From an uncultured Candidatus Saccharibacteria bacterium (GTDB lineage: Bacteria > Patescibacteriota > Saccharimonadia > Saccharimonadales > Saccharimonadaceae): a stretch of DNA of 47,839 nucleotides. Below the pieces are notes generated by a model that was not told where the DNA came from, searched no databases, and was given only the letters and a program-made list of their open reading frames with translations. The first letter of the stretch is position 1. Every line of letters begins with the position of its first letter. The stretch is from positions 1 through 47,839 of the forward strand of contig CANOTH010000005.1 in assembly GCA_947570505.1 (NCBI GenBank), in the 5' to 3' direction. The position numbers and the translations under genes are program-made. Shown here piece by piece: positions 14,518 to 22,784 of the stretch.

Positions 14518-15894
14518 ATGAAAATTGCAAGTAAAGATCAGAGTGCGGTAGAACTGGTGCGGGAGGCTCTAGACAAAGCACATCAGTACCAGAATGAATA
14601 CCAGGTGTTTAACTGGATTAATGATGAAGCGATTAAACAAGCCGAAGAGATCGACCGCCGGATTGCGAACGGGGAAACAGTCGGGCGGCTGGCTGGTGTA
14701 CCGTATGCTCTAAAGGACAATTTTTTGAGTAAAGCTGGGGAGACTACGGCTTCGGCTTTGATTCTAGAAGGATTTAAGAGTCCGGTGACAGCGACGGCAG
14801 TGAAAAAGCTCGAAGCTGAAGGAGCGATCATGATTGGGCGGACTAATCTGGATGCCTTTGCTCACGGCTCCAGCACCGAGAATAGCTATTATGGGCCAAC
14901 TAAGAATTCCAAGGATACCGAACGCGTGGCTGGTGGATCTAGTGGTGGTAGTGCCGTGGCGGTAGCTCTTGGGATTGTGCCTTTTGCGACCGGTACCGAT
15001 ACTGGCGGTAGCATTCGTCAACCTGCGAGCTTCAACGGGGTTTATGGGCTAAAACCGACTTATGGTGCGATTAGCCGTTATGGTGTAGTGGCCATGGCTA
15101 GCAGTACAGATTGCGTAGGATTCTTTGCTCGAGAGGCAGAAGATCTAGATTTACTGATGGAGGTTTGTGCTGGGCAAGATGCGAATGATCTCACAAGCCT
15201 GCCAGATTATTATGCAGCGAGTGAGGCAGAGGAGGGTCCGAAGAAAATTGGTATCATCAAGGATTTTGATAATGAGGCGATTGATAGCGAGATTCGGAAC
15301 ACATTAAAGCAGAAGATTGCGGAGCTAGAGGCCAAGGGGCACGAGATCGTAGAGCTAGAAATGCCAGCTCTGAAGTATGCCCTAGCGGCTTATTACATTA
15401 TTGTGCCGGCCGAAGTCTCGAGCAATTTGTCTCGACATGACGGTGTGCGCTATGCTTATCGTAGTGAGGAAGCGCAGACCCTTGATCAACTCTACGAGCA
15501 TACTAGGGGTGAGGGCTTTATGCCAGAGAATAAGCGTCGGATTATGATCGGTAACTTTGTACTCTCTAGTGGCTTTTATGATGCCTACTATATTAAGGCT
15601 GCTAAGGCCCGTACGGTAATTATTAATGAGTATCAGAAGGCCTTTGAACAGTGTGATTTTATCTTGTCTCCAGTTAGCCCAAATCCAGCTTTTAAGCTGG
15701 GGGCCAAAGTCAATGATCCGGTAGCTATGTATCTTGAAGACGTGCTGTCAGTGCCTCTGAATTTGGCTGGTTTGCCTGGACTGAGTGTGCCAGTGGGGCA
15801 GACGGCGGAGGGGCTAGATTTGGGATTACAACTAGTCGGGCCAAGGCGCAGCGATAAAAGCTTGATAAAATTTGCACAGGAGTTAAAGGGGTAA
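14518..15894 (+). CDS. gatA: Glutamyl-tRNA(Gln) amidotransferase subunit A
   Basis: GatA is the amidase subunit: it releases ammonia from glutamine for transamidation by GatB. The amidase-signature catalytic residues are visible: Lys66 in ALKDN, the Ser pair in GGSSGGSA (residues 139-146) and the nucleophile Ser165 in DTGGSIRQP. The length of 458 residues is slightly shorter than the usual ~480, mainly at the N-terminus. The ATG at 14518 lies one base after the gatC stop. Downstream, a small membrane protein separates it from gatB, which is unusual. Nothing suggests inactivation. Confidence 0.96.
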   Translation: MKIASKDQSAVELVREALDKAHQYQNEYQVFNWINDEAIKQAEEIDRRIANGETVGRLAGVPYALKDNFLSKAGETTASALILEGFKSPVTATAVKKLEAEGAIMIGRTNLDAFAHGSSTENSYYGPTKNSKDTERVAGGSSGGSAVAVALGIVPFATGTDTGGSIRQPASFNGVYGLKPTYGAISRYGVVAMASSTDCVGFFAREAEDLDLLMEVCAGQDANDLTSLPDYYAASEAEEGPKKIGIIKDFDNEAIDSEIRNTLKQKIAELEAKGHEIVELEMPALKYALAAYYIIVPAEVSSNLSRHDGVRYAYRSEEAQTLDQLYEHTRGEGFMPENKRRIMIGNFVLSSGFYDAYYIKAAKARTVIINEYQKAFEQCDFILSPVSPNPAFKLGAKVNDPVAMYLEDVLSVPLNLAGLPGLSVPVGQTAEGLDLGLQLVGPRRSDKSLIKFAQELKG

Positions 15895-15897
15895 AAG

Positions 15898-16317
15898 ATG
15901 AATTCATCATTAATTTTTCTGATAATTGCTATTGTGGCAGTGGGGCTACTGGCCTTGATTGCTATGACACTGACTGGCAAGCATAGTTACACTTTTGATA
16001 TTGAAGAGTATCAGACTAGGTGGCTGAAGATTGAGAATAGTCTAGTGCGTAATGATCCTCGGACTTATAGTATTGCCGTGATTAATGCTGATAAGTTGCT
16101 TGATCGCGCCTTGAATGAAATGGGGACTCCGGGTAAAACCATGGGAGAAAGGCTGAAGAAAGTCACTAGTAAGTTTGAAAAGCCTAATGCCGTCTGGTCG
16201 GCGCATAAGCTACGCAATCAGATTGCTCATGAGAGTGATTTTGAGATTGAATATGGCCAGGCTAGTCGCGCACTGGCGGCTTTTCGGCAGGCTTTAAAAG
16301 ATTTAGGAGCAATTTAG
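15898..16317 (+). CDS. Membrane-anchored HEPN-like protein (139 aa)
   Basis: One N-terminal transmembrane helix (residues ~4-24) is followed by a soluble helical domain of ~110 residues. Near its end, AHKLRNQIAHESDF contains RNxxxH, the R-x4-6-H motif of HEPN domains, many of which are metal-independent RNases. Preceding helices (INADKLLDRALNEMG, TMGERLKKVT) fit a HEPN four-helix bundle. The protein should face the cytoplasm or the outside depending on orientation; after the anchor no strong positive cluster fixes it. The ATG at 15898 follows AAAGGGG. It sits between gatA and gatB with 3-bp and 1-bp gaps, so it is co-translated with them. RNase activity is an inference; it could also be a structural HEPN. 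Confidence 0.7.
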   Translation: MNSSLIFLIIAIVAVGLLALIAMTLTGKHSYTFDIEEYQTRWLKIENSLVRNDPRTYSIAVINADKLLDRALNEMGTPGKTMGERLKKVTSKFEKPNAVWSAHKLRNQIAHESDFEIEYGQASRALAAFRQALKDLGAI

Positions 16318-16318
16318 T

Positions 16319-17782
16319 ATGACGAAATATCTTCCTACGATTGGTATTGAATGCCATGTGCAGCTTTGCACTAAGACCAAACTCTTTTCTGAAGTTGATA
16401 ATGATGCTAGGCTGAAGGAACCGAATAGCTGCGTTTCGCCAGTTGATTATGGTTTGCCTGGAATGCTACCTAGGCTGAATCACCAAGCCGTCAAGTTGGC
16501 CGTCCGGGCGGGACTGGCTTTGAATGCCGAAATTAACCTCGAAAGTCGGTTTGACCGTAAACATTATTATTATCCGGATTTGCCCAAAGGTTATCAGATT
16601 ACCCAGATGTTTCATCCAATTATCGGAGCTGGATATGTGGAGTTACCTAGCGGTCAGCAGGTGCGAATTGAGCATGCGCATCTAGAGGAAGATGCCGGTA
16701 AGCAGACTCACGAAGCGGGCTATAGCTTGGTAGATCTGAACCGTGCTGGTACACCACTGGTCGAGATTGTCTCTATGCCGGATATGCACAGTGCCGCCGA
16801 AGCCAGGGATTATACTAAAGAATTGTGGCGAGCGATGACTTATGCTGGAGTGACTTATGGCGATTTGTATAATGGCAATATGCGGTTTGACGTTAATATT
16901 AGCATTGCACCAGAGGGCAGCGAGCAGCTTGGCACTAGGACCGAGGTCAAAAATCTTAATTCCTTCCGCAGTGTAGAACGTGCCGTAGACTATGAAGTGA
17001 AGAGGCAGGCTAAGCTATTAGATAAAGGTGAAAAAGTTGTCCAAGAGACCCGCGGCTGGAATGATGCTACTGGTGAGACTACGGCCCAACGCAGCAAGGA
17101 GGAGGCCCAAGATTATCGCTACATGCCCGAGCCGGATATTCCGCCGATTAGGTTATCAGAAACTGATGTGGCGGAGCAAAGGCAACTGATGGGAGTGCAG
17201 CCGGCTGCGGTGCGCCAGATGTTGCAGGAATTCGTGCCTACCGATATTGTAGAAGTTTTGCTAGATTATAAAGCTTTAGTCGAGAAGTTGCTAGAGCTAA
17301 AGCAGTGTCTGTGTGGGCGCGCGAAGGTTGAGGAACTGACGAGCGAACTGAAGGGACAGTTGAAGAAGGTCGCTAATCTGTTTGCCTCGGTTTTACTGGC
17401 GGAAGAGAATACCAGTCTCTTGAACGATGAAATGCCGAGTAGTGACCAGCTGGCGGATTTGGTCGAGATGAATGAACAGAAGTTGCTATCTAGTACTGGT
17501 ACTAAAGAAGTGTTCTTGAAGTTTTATGATCCAGAAATGCATTATAAGACTACGGAGGCTATTGCCAAAGAGTTGGGTGTAGTACAAGAGAATGATTTGG
17601 GAGCACTAGAAGCAATTGTTGATGCTGTGCTGGCCAAGCCCGAAACCCAGAAAGCTCAGGCGGAGTACAAGGCTGGCCAAGAAAAAGTCTTGGGATTCTT
17701 AGTGGGGCAGGTAATGAAAGCATCCCAGGGCAAAGCCAACCCTAGCGCCGTGCAAGAAATCTTGCGCCAGAAGTTGCAGTAA
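16319..17782 (+). CDS. gatB: Aspartyl/glutamyl-tRNA amidotransferase subunit B
   Basis: GatB binds the misacylated tRNA and phosphorylates the Glu/Asp carboxylate before amidation with ammonia from GatA. The protein (487 aa) has the cradle domain start GIECHVQLCTKTKLFS, the HLEEDAGKQTHE and NLNSFRSVERA segments, and YRYMPEPDIPP; a helical middle and C-terminal YqeY-like tail domain end in NPSAVQEILRQKL. Length is normal. The ATG at 16319 lies one base after the HEPN stop with AGGAG upstream. A helicase gene follows after 4 bp. Confidence 0.95.
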   Translation: MTKYLPTIGIECHVQLCTKTKLFSEVDNDARLKEPNSCVSPVDYGLPGMLPRLNHQAVKLAVRAGLALNAEINLESRFDRKHYYYPDLPKGYQITQMFHPIIGAGYVELPSGQQVRIEHAHLEEDAGKQTHEAGYSLVDLNRAGTPLVEIVSMPDMHSAAEARDYTKELWRAMTYAGVTYGDLYNGNMRFDVNISIAPEGSEQLGTRTEVKNLNSFRSVERAVDYEVKRQAKLLDKGEKVVQETRGWNDATGETTAQRSKEEAQDYRYMPEPDIPPIRLSETDVAEQRQLMGVQPAAVRQMLQEFVPTDIVEVLLDYKALVEKLLELKQCLCGRAKVEELTSELKGQLKKVANLFASVLLAEENTSLLNDEMPSSDQLADLVEMNEQKLLSSTGTKEVFLKFYDPEMHYKTTEAIAKELGVVQENDLGALEAIVDAVLAKPETQKAQAEYKAGQEKVLGFLVGQVMKASQGKANPSAVQEILRQKLQ

Positions 17783-17786
17783 GACT

Positions 17787-19457
17787 GTGGCTGAGCATGA
17801 AAAGGAGATTCAGCAGTGGTTCGCTGAGCATGTAACTTTAGACAGTGAGCCCTATACATTGGATTTAGACCAGGCCCGTGCCGCTAGCGATTTGCATCAG
17901 AATACTCTCGTGACCGCTCGAGCTGGCTCGGGCAAAACGCGGGTTATTGTGGCGAAAACAGCCTTTTTGGTTGCGTATCAAGGCATACCTTTGTCACAGA
18001 TTGCGATTTTCATGTTCAACCGTGCCGCCGCTGCCGAAGTGAACCAGAGAATCAGTACAGTCAAAGTCGACGGCCACAGCCTTACAGAAATATCTCATCA
18101 AAACACCGTAGATGTGGTACAGATCGCCTCAACTTTTCATAAATTTGCACTTGACATAGTCAAACAAGCTCAGAATTCGCCGCAAATCATTTCCGAAAAT
18201 GACCAAGCGGATCTCATCCAGCGAGCCCTCACGCAGGCTGTAGCAGGCCAAAAGATTAGCCCCCAGGCTTATCAAGAATTATTAAATATCGTCAAAGGTT
18301 TTATCGCTCGCGCTGGACAAAAGTTCCCCGGCAAAAGTAGTCTACCTCAGCTGAAGCAGGTCGTAACGGAGACTTGCAAGATTTTGCTTGAGAAGTCTCC
18401 CAGAGATGAAGCGACCAAGCAGCAAATCTTTTACCATCAAGTTGCCCTAAAAACCTATATATCATATCTTGATCAGCTACAACCCCCGTGTATAGATTTT
18501 AATCTGCTGATGGATCAAGCGACTAGGTTGCTAGAGCGGACCAGCAGTGATAAACGGTCAGAAGAGTCTTATCTGAACATCAGAGCCCTGCGTTATGTGA
18601 TGATTGATGAATATCAGGATTTTTCTTACCTCTTTTATGCCCTGACTACCGCGATTCGTACTCTGGCTCCAGCTGCTCATCTGTTCGCGGTCGGTGATGA
18701 CTGGCAGGCGATTAACCGTTTTGCGGGCTCGGATGTGGATTATTTTATCAACTTTCCTGAGTATTTTCCTGAAGATTGTGTTAATATCCCGCTCGCTACT
18801 AATTATCGTAGTGCTAAGGGAATTGTAGAGCATGCGAATCGATACATGCTCGGCCACTATGATGCCGAGGCTCTGCCTGCTCGGGCACATAGCAAGAAAA
18901 AGGGTAAGGTTAAGGTAGTGAATCCCGCACGTCAGAAATTCGACTGCCAGGATATAGAAGAAGATAGCCTAGGTGATGGGCGCTTTCTCCAGGCTCTAGC
19001 TACTGCGAGCAGCCAGCCGCTTGCCAAAATCTCCAGTGCCGCCGGTAAATTACTTAAGCAGCTTTACAAAATTTGCAAGAAACACCGCCATGAGCAAATT
19101 ATGTTACTACACCGCCATAATTTTACCAGTTTTCGTAATCTAGACCTGGAGCAATTACAAAGTGCCCTCAGGGATCTTTTGCTCAGTGAAGAGATTATGA
19201 GCCCAGATGAATTCACCCAGCAGGTGCGCTCCATGACTATGCATAAATCCAAAGGACTAGAGTCCGACGTGGTAATCTTGCTGGAATTTAATCGCGAAAT
19301 TGTGCAGTCACATCATCCCCATGCCACAATTTTTCCGATTTTTGGCGATACTCTAGAGGCGGAACTAGCTGACCAGCAAAGATTAATTTATGTCGCCCTC
19401 ACTCGTGCTAAGCATCAACTGTATCTACTTAGCACGGACCAAGAAATTTGCCTGTAA
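17787..19457 (+). CDS. Small UvrD/Rep-family superfamily 1 helicase (556 aa)
   Basis: This is an ATP-dependent DNA helicase of superfamily 1. Walker A is ARAGSGKT (residues ~44-51), motif II is DEYQDF (~273-278), the GDDWQAI segment follows motif III, motif IV has TNYRS, and the last motif is VALTRAKHQLYL. At 556 residues it is shorter than PcrA/UvrD (~720), with reduced accessory domains, closer in outline to helicase IV-type enzymes. The start is GTG at 17787, with no strong Shine-Dalgarno, so read-through or coupling from gatB (4-bp gap) is likely. A link to translation quality is not implied; the operon may simply be a packing arrangement. Substrate unknown. Confidence 0.88.
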   Translation: MAEHEKEIQQWFAEHVTLDSEPYTLDLDQARAASDLHQNTLVTARAGSGKTRVIVAKTAFLVAYQGIPLSQIAIFMFNRAAAAEVNQRISTVKVDGHSLTEISHQNTVDVVQIASTFHKFALDIVKQAQNSPQIISENDQADLIQRALTQAVAGQKISPQAYQELLNIVKGFIARAGQKFPGKSSLPQLKQVVTETCKILLEKSPRDEATKQQIFYHQVALKTYISYLDQLQPPCIDFNLLMDQATRLLERTSSDKRSEESYLNIRALRYVMIDEYQDFSYLFYALTTAIRTLAPAAHLFAVGDDWQAINRFAGSDVDYFINFPEYFPEDCVNIPLATNYRSAKGIVEHANRYMLGHYDAEALPARAHSKKKGKVKVVNPARQKFDCQDIEEDSLGDGRFLQALATASSQPLAKISSAAGKLLKQLYKICKKHRHEQIMLLHRHNFTSFRNLDLEQLQSALRDLLLSEEIMSPDEFTQQVRSMTMHKSKGLESDVVILLEFNREIVQSHHPHATIFPIFGDTLEAELADQQRLIYVALTRAKHQLYLLSTDQEICL

Positions 19458-19534
19458 AACCCCTACCAAGGATCCAGATTTTATGTTAAAATGTAGAAAA
19501 GTCTATTTTTTAATGTTTAAGGAAAATCATTTGT

Positions 19535-21634
19535 ATGGCAAACGAGATTAAGGACCTAGCGAAATTCCGCAATATTGGTATCATTGCACATATTGACGCA
19601 GGTAAAACTACTACTTCAGAAGCGATCCTCTACCGCACCGGTATCAAGCACAAAATCGACTTGGTTAAGGGTGGCACTGGCGGCGCTACTACCGACTGGA
19701 TGGAGCAAGAAAAGGAACGTGGTATTACCATTACTTCTGCTGCTGTCACAGTGTACTGGAAGAATCACAAGATTAACGTGATTGATACCCCAGGGCACAT
19801 CGATTTTACAGCTGAGGTAGAGCGCAGCTTGCGTGTTCTGGATGGTGCCGTCGTAGTCTTTGATGGTAAGATGGGTGTAGAAGCTCAGTCTGAAACGGTT
19901 TGGCGACAGGCTACCAAGTACGGTGTACCAAGGATCTGTTTTGTGAATAAAATTAACCAAATTGGTGGTGATTTCTATAAATCTCTAGATAGTATTCATA
20001 AACGTTTGTCAAAGAATGCTGTCGCTATTCATTTGCCAATCGGTTTCGAAAAGGACATCTGCGGTGTGGTTGATCTGATCGACATGAAGGCTTATACCTA
20101 CAAGGATTATGCCGATCATGAGTTGACCGTAGGTGAAATTCCGGCTGACATGCTCGAGAAGGCTAAGAATGCCCGTAGCATGTTAGTTGAAGAAGCTGTA
20201 CAAGCTGATGAAGCTTTGATGGAGAAATTCTTTAACCAAGGTGAAGATGCTATCACTGAAGTTGAACTGAAGGCAGCTTTGCGTAAACGCGTGCTGGATG
20301 GTGACTTCTTCTTAGTGACCGGTGGTGATGGCCGTGGTGTGATTGTCGAGAAGGTGCTAGATCTGGTCACCGATTATCTACCAAGTCCACTAGATCGCGA
20401 TCAAGGTCAAACAGTTGGTATTGATCCTAAGACTGGCAATGAAGTTGTCCGCAAAGCGAGCGATAGCGAACCGCTAACTGCCCTAGCTTTCAAGATTGCT
20501 ACTGATCCATTTGTCGGTAAGCTAATCTTTATCCGGGTATATGCCGGTAAGCTCAAGTCTGGTGATACTGTGCTAAATGCGACTACTGGCGACAAAGAAC
20601 GCATTGGCCGTATCGTACGGATGTTCGCTGATAAACGTGAGGAAATTTCCGAGATTTGCGCTGGCGATATTGCTGCAGTGGTCGGTATGAAAGAAGTTAC
20701 CACCGGTACTACGATTTGTGATCCAGCTCATCCAATTCATCTTGAGGATATCACCTTCCCAGATCCACCAGTTTCGATTGCAATTGAGCCAAAGACTAAG
20801 TCTGACCAAGAGAAAATGGGTATGGGCTTGCAAAAGTTAGTTGAGGAAGACCCAACTTTGCGTGTACATACCGATGAAGAAACTGGCCAAACCATTATTT
20901 CTGGTATGGGCGAGTTACATCTTGAGATTGCCATTGACCGCTTACAGAAGGAACATGGTGTCGAAGCTAATACCGGCGCTCCACAAGTGGCCTACCGTGA
21001 GACTATTCGTGGCACTGCGGAAGCTCAAGGTAAGCATGTTAAACAGTCTGGTGGTAGTGGTCAGTACGGTGACGTTTGGGTGAAATTTGAGCCCAATGAG
21101 CCCGGCAAAGGCTTTGAGTTTATCGATCAGATTAAAGGTGGTGTGGTGCCTCAAGAGTTCCGCAAACCAGTACAAAAAGGTATTGAAGAGACTTTGCAAG
21201 GTGGTGTGATTGCTGGATATCCGGTGGTTGATGTGAAAGCCACACTTTATGATGGTAGTTACCACGATGTCGACTCTAATGAACTAGCCTTTAAACTAGC
21301 TGGTAGCTTGGCTACTCGAGAAGGTATTAAGAAAGCTAAACCAGTGTTGCTTGAGCCAGTGATGAAGCTTGAGATTACTACTCCAGAGGAGTTCATGGGT
21401 GATGTAATTGGTGATATTAATGCTCGCCGTGGTCGTATTGATAGCATGGAAGATCTCAGCGGTGGCGCTAAGCTGATTAAAGCATTTTGTCCACTTGGGA
21501 ACCTGTTTGGCTATACTTCAGATCTGCGTAGCATGTCGCAAGGTCGAGCTGCTAGTAGCATGGAACTGTTTGCTTATGAGGAAGTACCACCAAATGTGGC
21601 CGCAGATATTATCGAGAAGCGGAACACAAAGTAA
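19535..21634 (+). CDS. fusA: Translation elongation factor G with altered G4 motif
   Basis: EF-G drives tRNA-mRNA translocation and, with RRF, ribosome recycling. All five domains are present in 699 residues. G1 is [10 protein letters not shown] (18-27), G2 has RGITI (62-66) and G3 is DTPGH (84-88). G4, normally NKxD, reads NKIN (138-141; Asn codon AAC at 19955-19957). In other GTPases Asp-to-Asn here weakens guanine recognition in favour of xanthine, so this is a notable change. The rest, including the domain IV segment [10 protein letters not shown] and the C-terminal EVPPNVA, is normal. The ATG at 19535 follows AAGGA. It is a single-gene unit with a strong terminator. Confidence 0.96.
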   Translation: MANEIKDLAKFRNIGIIAHIDAGKTTTSEAILYRTGIKHKIDLVKGGTGGATTDWMEQEKERGITITSAAVTVYWKNHKINVIDTPGHIDFTAEVERSLRVLDGAVVVFDGKMGVEAQSETVWRQATKYGVPRICFVNKINQIGGDFYKSLDSIHKRLSKNAVAIHLPIGFEKDICGVVDLIDMKAYTYKDYADHELTVGEIPADMLEKAKNARSMLVEEAVQADEALMEKFFNQGEDAITEVELKAALRKRVLDGDFFLVTGGDGRGVIVEKVLDLVTDYLPSPLDRDQGQTVGIDPKTGNEVVRKASDSEPLTALAFKIATDPFVGKLIFIRVYAGKLKSGDTVLNATTGDKERIGRIVRMFADKREEISEICAGDIAAVVGMKEVTTGTTICDPAHPIHLEDITFPDPPVSIAIEPKTKSDQEKMGMGLQKLVEEDPTLRVHTDEETGQTIISGMGELHLEIAIDRLQKEHGVEANTGAPQVAYRETIRGTAEAQGKHVKQSGGSGQYGDVWVKFEPNEPGKGFEFIDQIKGGVVPQEFRKPVQKGIEETLQGGVIAGYPVVDVKATLYDGSYHDVDSNELAFKLAGSLATREGIKKAKPVLLEPVMKLEITTPEEFMGDVIGDINARRGRIDSMEDLSGGAKLIKAFCPLGNLFGYTSDLRSMSQGRAASSMELFAYEEVPPNVAADIIEKRNTK

Positions 21635-21656
21635 GCAGAAGCAAGTGAAACTGAGA

Positions 21657-21690
21657 CTGTACCGGGCTGATGGGTCCGGTACAGTTTTTT
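21657..21690 (+). terminator. Rho-independent terminator of fusA
   Basis: CTGTACCGG pairs perfectly with CCGGTACAG around a 10-nt loop, followed by six T. Confidence 0.9.
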
Positions 21691-21699
21691 GATTTGGAC

Positions 21700-21773
21700 T
21701 AATCTTCTGTACTACTTCTATAATTGTTTTCATAAATAAATCTAGCAGACTGAGAAAGTAGTACAGAAGATTA
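21700..21773. repeat. 18-bp perfect inverted repeat at the 3' side of cassette 3
   Basis: Arms TAATCTTCTGTACTACTT (21700-21717) and its exact complement (21756-21773) flank a 38-nt loop. The inner arm ends only 4 nt from the stop codon of cassette 3. It may be an end structure of the cassette unit or a recombination or transcription signal. Confidence 0.7.
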
Positions 21774-21777
21774 ACTA

Positions 21778-21981
21778 TTATACCAAACAGCGGACGGGGA
21801 AACCGTGCCAACGATCGTACGGACCGGTGGACGGGCGAGACTCTGAGGCAGTAAACTCAAACCAGTAAGAGCTAGCCGAGGTCGCAGAGTAGTAAGCTAC
21901 AGAGGTACGCGACCAGTCGTAGCCAATGAGGCCCGAGTCCCTCAGTGAGCCGTTGTTTAAGCTAATATTCCCGCTACGGAC
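21778..21981 (-). pseudogene. FISUMP-type C-terminal cassette 3
   Basis: Minus-strand cassette encoding VRSGNISL, then SLRDSG and GYDWSRTS, a YYSATSASSYWFEF segment, and HGFPVRCLV then TAA. The conserved 20-bp 3' block is exact (21780-21799) and the 5' block lies at 21971-21982. The frame extends back to an ATG at 22056, giving ~92 codons, but there is no Shine-Dalgarno, signal peptide or N-terminal domain. A 30-bp palindrome lies directly upstream and an 18-bp inverted repeat directly downstream. The residue pattern GYxWSxT...YxSxTSAxxYxFxF matches the sugar-binding-like FISUMP C-terminus. It could be a relic, a donor cassette or a short expressed peptide. Confidence 0.65.
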
Positions 21982-22061
21982 GAAGTAAGGGCTAATCATG
22001 GTGTGGTCTCTAGGTTTTGCTTTGAAGACCGTAGAATTTATTAAAAATGTGATCATGTTTC

Positions 22062-22091
22062 TGGCTTACGTTTTTTAAAAAACGTAAGCCA
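22062..22091. promoter_or_regulatory. 30-bp perfect palindrome between cassettes 3 and 4, copy 2
   Basis: Identical to 12717-12746 upstream of merR, with one further matching base on each side. It lies between two divergent cassettes and may be a binding site of the MerR-type regulator. Confidence 0.6.
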
Positions 22092-22167
22092 CTATAAACC
22101 TATCATTTTGTGCTATTTTTAGCCTCTACTACCTCTGCCTTATAATCAACAAGTCTCAACTAGCTTC

Positions 22168-22374
22168 GTCCGTAGCGGAAGCATCAAGTTAAGTGAAGAT
22201 CCAATACGAGAGTTCGGTAGAAATGGCTACATTCGTTCTAATGTAAGTGCAGTCTACCTCTCATCTATTACTGCTAGTGCTTACTGGCTAGAATTTAATG
22301 CTAGCGGTGTCTACCCATCAGCTTGGCCTGATTATCGTTACTACGGTTTTCCCGTCCGCTGTTTGGTATGCTAA
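22168..22374 (+). pseudogene. FISUMP-type C-terminal cassette 4
   Basis: Plus-strand cassette, divergent from cassette 3. It encodes VRSGSIKL, then EFGRNGYIRSN, a SSITASAYWLEF segment, and YYGFPVRCLVC then TAA at 22372-22374. The 5' block CGTCCGTAGCGG (22167-22178) and 19 bases of the 3' block (22351-22369) are conserved. The frame is open upstream to 22023 but contains no ATG, GTG or TTG with a Shine-Dalgarno, so it cannot be a complete gene. A TATAAT at 22141 may be a chance -10. Middle DNA differs strongly from the other cassettes although the ends are identical. Confidence 0.6.
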
Positions 22375-22389
22375 TTAATCATAAAGATA

Positions 22390-22419
22390 ATGACAAAAAC
22401 CTACATAAAGTTATATAAT
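22390..22419 (+). promoter_or_regulatory. Promoter of the secreted-protein/ABC operon
   Basis: ATGACA (22390-22395), 18 bp, TATAAT (22414-22419). The -35 is imperfect. Confidence 0.5.
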
Positions 22420-22454
22420 AGAAATATAAATATTTAATAGAAGGAGTGAAAAGT

Positions 22455-22772
22455 ATGAAAAAACTTTTACCAATGCTGATGGCCGGCCTAATAGCCATAT
22501 CAGGCATCACAGCACTTAATTATCGGTCAGCTAGTGCCGCGGGGCATAAAGCAGATGTGGATATGGTCGCAGCATGCAAACGTCAGTTTGAGGCAGCATA
22601 TAGTCATGTAGTAAAAATTGTTGAATGGAATGTTATGGGATGGAAGTGCTATATAAATAACAAGGACTATGCGCATGATATTGATGTGAAGGGGTGGTGT
22701 AAAGCTAAATATGGCGGGACTGCTAAGTATGATGATTTTAATAATCCATACTCATGGTATTGTGAATACTAG
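22455..22772 (+). CDS. Small secreted four-cysteine protein (105 aa)
   Basis: A classical signal peptide (MKKLLPMLMAGLIAISG, cleavage probably after SASA at residue 28) precedes a mature domain of ~77 residues with four Cys, enough for two disulfides. The mature part holds GWKCY, IDVKGWCKAKYG and NPYSWYC; a similar Asp-x-x-x-W/A-C...YG...YSWxC pattern is familiar from small extracellular domains in actinobacteria whose function I cannot name. The ATG at 22455 has GGAG at a spacing of 8 nt; a GTG at 22446 in frame lies in the Shine-Dalgarno. The gene ends 12 nt before an ABC exporter pair, so the three genes form one operon. It may be the exporter's cargo or an accessory protein; this is inference. 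Confidence 0.75.
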   Translation: MKKLLPMLMAGLIAISGITALNYRSASAAGHKADVDMVAACKRQFEAAYSHVVKIVEWNVMGWKCYINNKDYAHDIDVKGWCKAKYGGTAKYDDFNNPYSWYCEY

Positions 22773-22784
22773 GTAGGGATTAAA

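Noticed and set aside
1417-22374. Diversity-generating retroelement variable repeats
   Set aside because: The cassettes are C-terminal, lectin-like and have conserved GC-rich 3' ends, as DGR targets do. But no reverse transcriptase or template repeat is in the window, and the differences are not confined to template adenines. A DGR elsewhere in the genome cannot be excluded.
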